Shown: positions 45,061-54,399 of the stretch, one piece after another
Numbering within the stretch: the first letter of the stretch is position 1
Layout: every line of letters begins with the position of its first letter
DNA from: Corythucha ciliata
Taxonomy: Eukaryota > Arthropoda > Insecta > Hemiptera > Tingidae
Length of the DNA stretch: 64,000 nucleotides
NCBI GenBank assembly: GCA_038030265.1
Contig: CM075938.1
Location: 50,647,189-50,711,188, forward strand
Direction of reading: 5' to 3'
Notes under the pieces: model-generated
The model's database searches: none
Told to the model about the DNA's origin: nothing
The model's input: the letters and a program-made list of their open reading frames with translations, nothing else
Program-made: the position numbers and the translations under genes

Positions 45061-45347
45061 GTCAGAATTGCGATTTCGTGGGCTCGATCGAATATTTAGC
45101 CGCACACTGTTTGCTGATCACCAGTAACGTTCTATTCTCCAAGTCGGATGGGCTGAAAATCGTCGAAAGGAGCCAAGTCACTGTCCAATCGTATACCGAA
45201 ACTCCTTTTCACACGCCTAAATCTATGAAAATGAACCTAAAAATAATCATTTTTCCATATTTAAGCTTTTCGGGGGCCCTCTCTGACAGGTAGCCCGGGG
45301 CGATCTGCCCCCCCCCTCCCCCACGCCATTTCGTCGGTACGCTACTG

Positions 45348-45960
45348 TTCACGGCATACTCTTGCTCTTTCACACAAAGTTTCTGCTCTGAATAGTGTGA
45401 ATGCGCCACTTCATGGCCGTTGCAGCCGATTTAGCTTATAAAACGTCATTTATCTCGTAAAACTGTGTCTTTAGGTCTCAAATTACCCGGGAAAATTAAC
45501 CCAGAAACAAGAGAATTTCATGAAGAGGCGGTAAATTTGGTGAAGGATTTGGAATTTTTGTCTCAAGAATTGTATTTTTGTACATGTATGCATAATTGAT
45601 TCGCAAAGTGGTATTTCTAGATCGGGGGGGGGGGGGGTAAATCTGAACTGCTCAGATTCTTGCTCCCCCAATGCCGGCTGACTTCCGCCACCACTGCACC
45701 TTTCTCTTCTTTTTGGCCTTGGGCATGCGTCGATGGCTGCGAAATTTGCGGATTTCATCTCCATTTCAACCCGAATTTTGCAGTTTTGGCCCTTTTCTTA
45801 ACGCAAATTCACCAGATTTAACACTCGCTGAGCCCAAATTCGGTGGGTATTTCCTCACTCAAAAAGCAATTTCGCAGTTGGGTTTTCGTAGGCGGACGCA
45901 TCAAGGTGGCCAGGTCAAAGGAAAATACAAAAAAAAAGTAATTGAAATTTAATTGGAAAT
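45348..45960. other. decayed repeat sequence, no gene
   Basis: Contains a G-run near 45627, the CAGTGG-type terminus ending at 45696, and loose aaatttg-rich repeats. No coding sequence recognised. Confidence 0.45.
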
Positions 45961-48690
45961 AAACCATTTAAATAACATGAATATTAAAAGTGCAGCGTTC
46001 TGTATGGTAATCACATAAAGACCGAGGCCGTATTACTTGCATTCATCCTCCCAAGACATCAGGGAATGAATCATTTACACAAAGTTAACTTGCAGTATTG
46101 AAACCGATTTGCTATCTCTCTCTCTCTCTCTCTCTACTTTTTTTTTTTTCACTTCACATTGAATGCAATTTCGCTGTCTCACTTGTTTCCATGAAACCAT
46201 CCCTCCCACTTACACCCAAGGTCTGCAGCCCGGCCAATTATCCACAACAATAGCTCCTTGTTTATCTAATTCATCGGAGTACGACCATACAAAATTTGTG
46301 ATTAAAACAAAGAAAAAAATTCTAATTTCAATTGTAAATTGCACTTTGGTTTTCTATGGCCATCCACCGCGGGGTGATTCTTCTGAGCCAGCCGCTGTTG
46401 CATCACGTTCCAAAAATGCATCTCACGACGAAAAATGAACAAAACAGCTTTAATTATTGTTAAGTGTTTTGTTTCTTGTTTTCTGGGTGTTGTGGGGGGG
46501 GGGGAGGGTTAAAGTATCCGTGTTTTACGTTTTTTAAAAACGTCATTAGAAAACTGCGGTTTACTTCAAGAGAACCACAACATAATTCTCAAGTACTGTA
46601 AGTCTTCGTAATAGTATACGATCCCGTGAGGTATTTTTTTTAACGTGCTTAAACTCGTAATAATTACCAGTATTTTAATCTGATTTTGGAAATAAAAGAG
46701 GCATCATAAAAGATTTTATCGTGTGCTTTAAACGTAAAACGCTGGGGGTCATTTGGAAAAATATGTATTAAGAATAAATCAGATAATTTCACATCCTTGA
46801 TTCGAAACGGCTTTTTTTTTGTTTTTAACCTTCGTAATCACTCATTTTAAAGGGCTTCTCCCCACTCCTCTTTGAAAAGATAATGTTTCTAAATGAAAAC
46901 AATAGATCCCCCCCCCTCCTGCTTGTATCCTTGCTGAATCCTATGGCTCGTTGCTTTTATTCCAAAAGCGAAAATTGGTAGTCACTATAGTTTCTCCGGA
47001 TGACTAATGGAAGCGCCGAAGCAATGCAACTACGCCGGTTTAGAACAATGGGAACGCTTAATTAGACTGTCGCGCAAGTGATGCGACAATAAAATTGGGT
47101 TGTGCATTTTGCCCGCGGACAAGCCGAGAGCGACGCGAACCCGTTTTCAACCAATTTGGTGAGTGAAGGATGTAGTGGGAAGGTGGTGGTTGGGGGGGGG
47201 GTGACTATTAAAAATAAAAAATAGAAGATAAAAAAAGGCTTCACCCACCCACAACGAGTCTGATCGGAAAGTAAAAACGGTCGGGTCGGCGCCCGGCTTA
47301 TCTGAGGGCGAACGTAATTAATCATAGGACGTCTTTACTAGGACTACCGGTTGAAAGCGAGTCAGCTTTTTTTTTTCCTCCTCTTGTAATCTCTGAAAAG
47401 TGCAGAGTAACATGGAGTTTATTTTCTTAAGTACGACGAGAACAATGACCTTTCGGAAACATGGGAGTTCCTAGAAACTGGTTCAACTTATTAACGAAAG
47501 AAACAATAAATAAATCATGACGCGGTTCTTTTTTTCAATATCAAGGATTACCCCCGGCGTGGCGCTCCCGGGATTGTCTCCTCTCTCTCTCACGCACACG
47601 CACACTATTTTTCTCTTCTTCGTCGAAGTTGGAACAAATGCATTCTCTATGCATTAATTTTCAAACCAGAGCATCTCCGGACACGGCAGCCTTTCATTCT
47701 GCCCATTTCTAATGCCTTGATCGCTCACTCACTCACTCACTCATTCACTCTCTCTCTCTCTCTACGCGTTTCTTCAAGGAAAAGATTCACCGGCCCGCCG
47801 TACTCAGATAATACGAATTTCTATACAAGGCTCATAATTTCCAGCTATCGGTTGGTGGTTGGGGGGGGGGGCGCGGGTGAGACAAGGGTTCGGAAATAGG
47901 AATACTGTCGAACCGACGAGCTATAAATAAGAAAATGAGTTGCGAAGACGATACCCAGAGGGAAAGAGAGAGAGTGAGAGAGAAAGAGTGAGTGAGAGGA
48001 GAAAATTGCTTTGTTGCCTCTCCTGCATTTGAGGATGCGTGATGAAATCGCAAAACAAAGATCGCAATTTACTTGCGGGGCGAGTAATTCAACTCCTCCT
48101 CATCTCTATGACCGCGCCAATCTTTAACTTTTTTTTTTTTTTTTTTTTTGAGTTGGCGGACAGAGGTGAGAGAACTCTCTTCGGCAGGAAGGAAAAAAAA
48201 AAAAAAAAAAAAAAAACGTTTTGCGGTATGTATCCGAGAATATTAAAATACGATGTTTCTCACCGCAGGTTGTTTTTTACCCGAGTGTCGCTTGTTTGAT
48301 TCACTCTTTTATAATCGTTGAATTAGTCTCTCTTTAATTGCAATGATGGGTTTTCCCACTTTATACATGCCGGTTTGGCGGTTTTAAATTTGTCCTCCTG
48401 TGTGAACGTGTAACGCCCGAGGGGGTCAGGCCTTCTGTTATACAGATTGCAACGCGATGAGTAACTTGAATGATACTGTGGTATAAGAGTGCGGGTAAAC
48501 GTTGTTCTGCGACGCTTTTAGCTGGTTGTACAATAATTGAGTCAAAGACTAGGGTCACCCGGGGAAATACATAAATGAATGTAAGTATATGGTTTTGCGA
48601 TAAGGGGGGGGGGGTTCCCAAAGGTCTGAAAGACCAAATAATTTGCTCATTCATTTTACACTCATCCTGTATAGGGTTGCCAACTCGAAA
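45961..48690. other. no gene recognised; microsatellites and long homopolymers
   Basis: CT microsatellite at 46116-46135, G runs near 46494, 47191 and 47861, cactcactcactcact and ct repeats at 47727-47762, a T run at about 48129-48149 and an A run of about 24 at 48193-48216. Open frames up to 91 codons are not recognised. Confidence 0.6.
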
Positions 48691-48694
48691 TTTG

Positions 48695-49215
48695 TCAAAA
48701 TCTGTGGAGCGCTCCTTGAACGTCGAAGAAAAGGGCGAGGACCATGTTGGCTGAAGAGTTACAGGACTTACAGGCTGAGGAGGTGAGGCTGTCGATGGCC
48801 TGGATGGTGTTTCGTCGAGGGATGCTTCCAAACTGGTGGCGGTGTATATTTGGCAGTACCTGTGGACGAATGGTGCAGAGTATCAGATTCTCCAGAACCT
48901 TGCCCTCCATGTCACTGATGCAGATGGGGCGTAAGGAAGAAGGGTCCAGGGGGTCCCGCCCAGCTTTAGGTAGAAGGGCTACGCGGCTGCTCTTCCAGGC
49001 TGGTGGAAAATGTCGGAGATCCTTGCATGCGCTGAAAAGACCCGTGTATGCAGTGAAGGCGTTGTCTGGGAGGTTCTGGAGATGTTCAGCGTACACGCCG
49101 GACGGGCCAGCGGCCTTATATTTACAAGGAGCGCCTCGACGGCTGCTCGTACGTCATCAGTCGTCCACTGTTCAGCCGGTGGTTCCGACGACGGTAGGCG
49201 GACCGAGCCCTACGT
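48695..49215 (-). pseudogene. LINE (jockey/R1-like) reverse transcriptase fragment
   Basis: The minus frame 49096-48695 (133 codons) contains WKSSRVALLPKAGRDP, SSLRPICISDMEGKVLENLI, HQFGSIPRRNTIQAIDSL and VLALFFDVQGAL. These correspond to the finger and first palm motifs of non-LTR RT: K-x-x-(R/K)-x-x-LLPK, RPI-x-L, QFGFR-x-x-(R/N)ST-x-x-A, and FD-x-x-GAFD. The catalytic Asp of FFDV is present but the GAFD part is broken (GALHRF, stop). The YADD motif and everything after it is missing. An upstream piece in another frame (TDDVRAAVEALLVNIRPLARPA, at about 49170-49110) continues the linker before RT, so there is a frameshift near 49100. Truncation occurs next to atagggttgccaact, a phrase also seen at 19264. 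Confidence 0.85.
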
Positions 49216-49329
49216 CACTCGGTTGAGGAGTTCCTCAAATGGTCATATCTTCATGAAAGACATGTTTCAGCACAGCGAGATTGTGGGTTCGAATGGAATC
49301 CGTGTTTTGGCTGAGCGTCGGAAAATTCA

Positions 49330-50045
49330 AGGGGAAACCACAAAATTCTCCTACCACAAAACGCTCCATCTACAAAACGATCTAACCACAAAATGCTGCA
49401 AAATGCTCTAACCACAGAATGCTTCAACGAACCACAAACAGCTCCGACCACAAAATTGACCACAAACTGCTCCAACCACAAGATTGACCACAAACTGCTC
49501 AACCACAAAATTGACCACAAAATGCTCTACCACAAAACGCTCCAACCACAAAACGGTCCAACCACAAAACAGTCTAGCCATAAAACGATCTAACCCCAAA
49601 ATGCTTCAACGAATCACAAACAGCTCCAACCACAAAATTGACCACAAACTGCTCCAACCACAAAATTGACCATAAAATGTTCCAACCACAAAATGTTCCA
49701 ACCACAAAATGCTCCAACCCCAAACTGCTCCAACCACAAAATTGACCACAAAGTGCTCCAACCACAAAATTGACCACATAATGCTCTAACCACAAGATGC
49801 TACGGCAACAACATGCTCCAACCACAAAATGCTTGATGCTTAACCACAAAAATGCTCAAACCACAAAACGCTCTAACCACAAAACGATCTAACTGCAAAA
49901 TGTTCTTTAAAAATCCAAAATAATCTAACCACAAAATGCTCTAGCTTCAAAATGCTGCAACCTCAAGCTGCTCCAATCAAAAAATTGACCACAAAATGCT
50001 CTAACCACAAGATGCTCCAACCACAAAATACTGTATCGAAAAAAT
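49330..50045. repeat. minisatellite 'accacaaaatgctcca'
   Basis: About 40 loose copies of accacaaaatgctccaacca with units of 16-18 bp, and a longer periodicity: the phrase cttcaacgaaccacaaacag recurs at 49422 and 49604. Reading it on the minus strand gives repetitive Trp/Val/Phe-rich frames that look like membrane proteins but are not. Confidence 0.9.
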
Positions 50046-50259
50046 GCTCGTTCATCATCCAGGTTGCGAGAACGTGGCCCGACGCGTACTCGGTACCAAG
50101 ACCCCGTTCACAAGATCTGTCTGGTCAGAAGATGCGTCTGTGGAGTCTATGCAATCAATCACAATGCTTCATTTTACGAGAGAATAAATTTGTTCGGTTG
50201 CATAGAATCCACGGAACGCAAACCTAGAGCTTGCGAACGGGTCTAAAAAAAGTATCTGA

Positions 50260-50660
50260 AAGGTGAGAAAGAGAAAAATTGACTGATTCAACGAATAGCG
50301 TTTATAGGTTTAATAGCGTTTTCGGAGCTTTCTGTGGCTTTGAGGGTTTCGTGCTATCTGTGGTTTGAAATTTGAGAGAAAGCGTTAATTCGCGGATAAA
50401 TTTAGAAAATTATGAAGAGTTAGCTCGTCATTATACGTGAATACATCGCTGAATCGCTGCTAAAATTGAGAAAAAACGCTAATATGGGGCTAAAATTAAG
50501 AAAAAGCATTAATCGCTGCTGAAATTGAGAAAAAACGCTCATTCACAGCTAAAATTGAGAAAACGCCAATTCGCGGATTGAGAAAAATAGCCAATTCGCA
50601 AATAGAATTGTGAAAAAACGCTAATTCCTGGCTAAAAGTGGAAAAAATCGCTGAAGTGCG
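50260..50660 (+). repeat. alpha satellite, forward polarity
   Basis: Forward monomers gctaaaattgagaaaaaacg, ctaattcgcgg. It stops near 50655 where an unrelated 320-bp segment of unknown nature intervenes before element B. Confidence 0.75.
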
Positions 50661-51185
50661 CTGCTCGGGTGGTGTAGCCCTAGCCCCCAGTCTTTGATCT
50701 AGAGGTGGGTGACTTCACGTGCGAACAAGCCTAATTACAGGCTTATATTCAAGGATGAGTCATCAAAAAGAGAACTCGGTAGTTCATCCAACTCAGAAAG
50801 CGGAGCGGGAAATTGTCAATTCGACCTTTAGAAACTCAATAATTAGCACAGATACACGGGTCGTGAACCGCCAAAACGTAACAAAATTGCTGGAAAACTG
50901 TCGCCGTCGAATAACTGACACTTTTTTTTACCCAAGAAAGTGATATTTTTGGGACTAAACTTGGAATTTTCGTCTCCTGACAGGCGGGACCCCCGAAAAG
51001 CTTAAATAAGCAAAAATGAGGTTTTTTAGGTTCATTCATGTGAAAAGGTTGGACGGCGGTTTGGCTCTTTTCTACGAATTTCAGTCTATATCCGACCTGG
51101 AGAATATAACGTTACAAGTGATATCAGCAAAGAGTGTGGGCTGACTATTCGATTGAGCCCCCGAGAGTGCTATTCTGGTAGCTGA

Positions 51186-53400
51186 AATACAGAAATTTGC
51201 GCCTTCTTGAGGAAAATTAATGGATAAAATAGAACGTCCCCAGTTTCGTTAGGTCCTTACAAGCGCACTAATGTACTGATAGGCAATTTAGAACTGGCTG
51301 ACGCGGCAATAACTTTTGAAAATGCGCTTATATTCATGGCTATAACTTCGAAAAAGCGCTGATTCGTGGTCTCACACTAGAGATTGAGAAAAAAAATCGT
51401 CGATTCGCAGTGTATGACGGCCATTCCGCGGATAAAATGTAGAAATCAATGCAAAAGTGTTGTTTTTGGGCCAAACCCGCGGCTACAATTGAGAATACAC
51501 GCTACTAATTCAAGTTTTTTTTTTGTACAATTAAAAACAAGACATCGCGGCTGATATCGACAAAAACAACGCAAATTCGGATTACAATTGGGCCAAAATG
51601 GCAAATTCACAACTGAAATGGCGAAAAAATATGCTAATTCTCTGCAAAATTATCAGAAAACGCAATTTAACGGCTGAAATGGCGAAAAACAACTAATTCG
51701 CGGATAAAGTTAAGGAAAAACGCTATTTCGCGGATATGAAAATGAAGAAAATCACTAATTCCCGGCTGAAATTGAGAAAACGCAAATCCGTAAAGCTTCT
51801 TCGAGGCTCAAACTGAGAACCAGCGCTAAACCATAGTAGAAAGTAGAAAAAATTGCTTATGCGGGGCTAAAATATAAAAAACAACACGGCTAAAATTGAG
51901 AGAAAAAAATCAATTGGGGCGGCTGACATTAAGAAAAACACTAATTTTCAACTCAAACTGATAAAAAGTGCTAATTCGCTACTAAAAATGAAATATGTGG
52001 CTGAAAATGAGGAAAACGCCAATTCGTGGCTAAAATTGAGAAAATTCGCGAATTAACAGGCTAAAAACGCTTCTACGCAAGGGCGGATCTGGGACCTCTC
52101 TCAGACGGTGGTGAGGGGGGTAATCGAAACCCCTCTCCCTCTCCCTGTACACTCCCAGCACCTACTCACCACTACCCTTCCAATATGTTTTGAGAGATTT
52201 TCCAAGCTCCAGGGGGGGGGGGTAATTCTGCTGTTACCCCCTCCCCCCCTTAGATCCGCCTATGCTTCTAAGCAGCTAAAAGTAAAAAAAAGCGCTAATT
52301 CGCGGCTAAAATTGAAGAAACTATTTGCAGATGAAGTGTTTAAGAATTTCTAATTCCGCCATCTCGCCTTCTGAGGGTAACTTTGTGACTGAAATTGAGA
52401 AAAAGGGCAAATTCATGGCTATAAGTATTGAAAAAAAAAAAAAACAAAAAAAAAACACACACACACACAAAAAACACTGATCCACGGCTAGAACTGAGAA
52501 GAAGCGCTAATCCATTTAAAAATGCTTATGCGGTGCTAAAATGGAGAAGAACCCGCTAATTTGCAGCTAATATTGAGAAAATCAGTAGTTATTCTGGCTA
52601 AAATTAAGAGAAAGGTTAATTTTCAGCCTGAATTGAAAAAAAAAAAGTGCTAATACGCTGCCAAAAATGGAAAAATTGCCAATTCGCACTTAAAAATTGG
52701 GAAAACGCCAATTCGTGGTTAAAATGAACAGAATTCGCTAACTTACGGGTTAGAAACGCTACTACGCTGCTAAAATTACAAAAAAAAGCGCTAATTCGCG
52801 GCTGAAGTATAGGGGAATTCACTAATTCACGGCTAAAATTGAGAAAATTCCTCGGTCAACTTTGAGGCTAAAATTGAGAAAAAGCGCCAATTTATGGCCA
52901 TGGGTGAAAAACTCGCAAATTCGCGGCTAAAACTGTGAGAAAAAAACGCTGATCCGTAGCGTATGTTTATGGTGAACAAGAAAATGCTAATTTGTCGCAA
53001 CCATTTAGAAAAAAAACCGCTATTTTGCGGCTAATATTGAGTAAAACGCTAATTTTCAGCTCAAACCGAGTAAAGTGCTAATTCTTTGGTCCCTGCTAGA
53101 AAAAATCGCTAATTTGTGAAAAACGCCAACTCGAGAAAAAGTTAAAGAGACATCGCTGATTCACAGGATAAAAAAGCTACTTTGCTGCTAAAGTTGAGAA
53201 AAAGCGCGTGGTTATGTCTATAAGGTGGGGGTTAGCGGCGAAAACCGCTAATTCACTGGTAAAGTTGACAAAAAGCACTCATTCGCGGCTAAATTGGAGA
53301 AATTCGCGGCTTAAACTTGGCATAAGCGCTGTTTGGCGGATATAAGTTAAAGGAAAATAAGTTAAAGGCCTTGGCTACAATTAGGAAAAGGACTTAGCGG
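51186..53400 (+). repeat. alpha satellite inside element B, forward polarity
   Basis: Degenerate monomers; landmark ccttctgagggtaactttg at 52370 and ggtcaactttgaggc at 52854. An A-run plus cacacacac tract lies at 52430-52475. Confidence 0.85.
52076..52263. mobile_element. 188-bp MITE with GGCGGATCT ends
   Basis: Ends aagggcggatct and agatccgcctat are inverted repeats; the flanks gcttcta (52069-52075) and gcttcta (52264-52270) are a perfect 7-bp duplication (8 bp with one mismatch: gcttctac/gcttctaa). Internal G- and C-runs (52213-52222; 52242-52249). It is inserted in an alpha monomer (aaaacgcttcta). Superfamily unknown. Confidence 0.75.
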
Positions 53401-53539
53401 TTACCAATAGAGATTTGTATTAGGTACGTATAATTTGAGACTTTTAGGGGCCTCTTGAAGATTTCCGCCCCGGGCCCCGATACGTGTAGGTCCGCCCAGT
53501 TGGGGTGCACGCAGATAAGTTCCTGAGAATGACGTAAAA

Positions 53540-54140
53540 AGCGGGATTTTGGGACGCTTTGCGCTGCGGATAAAGTTGAGAAAAATGAAGATTTCTATTT
53601 CGCTGTTTAAGTTGTGATAAATGCCCAAACGGCACGGTTTACACTGTTTCTGGAGGCCAGTTTGCCGATTAAGACCCTAGAATTGACTAAAACGCGCGTT
53701 TTGAGCTATCTCGCGGTTAAAATTCAGGACAAGCCTACGAAAAAACGCTATTTTGCGTATGCATTCAAATAATTAAAAAGCGGTATTTGGGTTATTTCGC
53801 AGTAAATGTGCACCGACGTCGAAAATTAACATCTCTGTCAAGAAACTACCGATTTAGCTTTTTAATCCGTATTTTCTGTCCAAAGAATAACTATTTTGTG
53901 AGTGACTTAGCAGATAAGCCATTCAATGAACAAATTGTACAGTTAAAAAGTCGATGCATTGGAACATTGGAGCAATTTGACGCCGCAAAATTGATGCATT
54001 CGGAGATTTAAATCGGCTAAATTGCTTGTTTTGTGGTCCAAATATCCGGAGAAAAACACGTTTGTGGTTTTTAATTTCGCGAATTGGCAAGATCCTGGAC
54101 CAATATTTTTGTGACCATGGAACCGTGCTGTCTTGCGTGA
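53540..54140. repeat. decayed delta-type satellite
   Basis: Phrases gattaagaccctagaattga, tttcgc-gttaaaattcag and aatttcgcgaattggcaaga at irregular 30-40 bp spacing. No coding sequence. Confidence 0.45.
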
Positions 54141-54160
54141 TGATTTTCGGTCTTTTGTAT

Positions 54161-54234
54161 CGGGAGAATATCATGTGTAGGGAGCTGCGAAAACCCTTCA
54201 GTCTACGATCTCCCAGCACATTTCTATTCTCTCG
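54161..54234. repeat. foldback unit related to the 25-26 kb array
   Basis: Left arm cgggagaatatcatgtgtag then ggagctgcg; right arm cgatctcccagcacatttct then attctctcg. The arms pair imperfectly and match the arm consensus of 25325-26440. The following aaaaacgacgacgattttga (54258-54277) matches the aaaatcgtcgttttt spacer of that array in reverse. Confidence 0.6.
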
Positions 54235-54311
54235 GTCATAATGGACCAAAAGGTGTCAAAAACGACGACGATTTTGACCCTTTTTCTTCCTGCCTTTTAA
54301 GGATATTAAGT

Positions 54312-54390
54312 ATCAGGACAATATGATGAGCAGGGAGCTATGAAAATTCCTCCGTTGAAGAGTTTCCAGCGCATTCTTCACTTGAATATT
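54312..54390. repeat. second foldback-like unit, decayed
   Basis: tatcaggacaatatgatgag then cagggagct is followed about 35 bp later by gagtttccagcgcattcttc. Weak pairing, same family. Confidence 0.4.
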
Positions 54391-54399
54391 GGGGACCAT

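Larger units (their letters stand above)
41696..45347 (-). mobile_element. alpha-filled element C (tail, alpha, head)
   Basis: Starts cactggtggacctatatcgg (41696) with gcccggggcggaaatcttca and ends ggtacgctactg at 45347. In reverse complement this gives the head terminus CAGTAGCGTACC, a G-run, CCTGTCAG, CCCCGAAAAGCTTAAATA, the rest of the head module (45060-45276), alpha satellite and the tail. This is the fullest copy with both termini. The termini read CACTGGTGGACC and CAGTAGCGTACC, a weak inverted repeat. No clear target duplication and no coding capacity. A non-alpha insert occupies about 43641-44210. Confidence 0.7.
50980..53501 (+). mobile_element. alpha-filled element B
   Basis: cctgacaggcgggacccccg leads into the head module 50992-51185 (cccgaaaagcttaaataag, cctggagaatataacgttac, gactattcgattgagccccc). 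Then come 2.2 kb of forward alpha and the tail module 53440-53501 (aggggcctcttgaagatttc, ccccgggccccgata, cgtgtaggtccgcccagt). It is the closest relative of element A; the first 500 bp are collinear. The CAGTAGCG terminus is missing on the left. A MITE is inserted at 52076-52263. Confidence 0.7.

Noticed and set aside
43641..45696. Single 2-kb transposon bounded by CAGTGGYGGCGGAAG inverted ends
   Set aside because: No target duplication was visible, and the span crosses the head end of element C, so two separate MITE ends are as likely; kept only as a tentative note.
49251..49849. Minus-strand frames of up to 91 codons rich in Trp, Val, Phe and Leu that look like membrane proteins
   Set aside because: They are translations of the accacaaaatgctcca minisatellite; the peptide repeats with the DNA unit and has frameshifts between copies.
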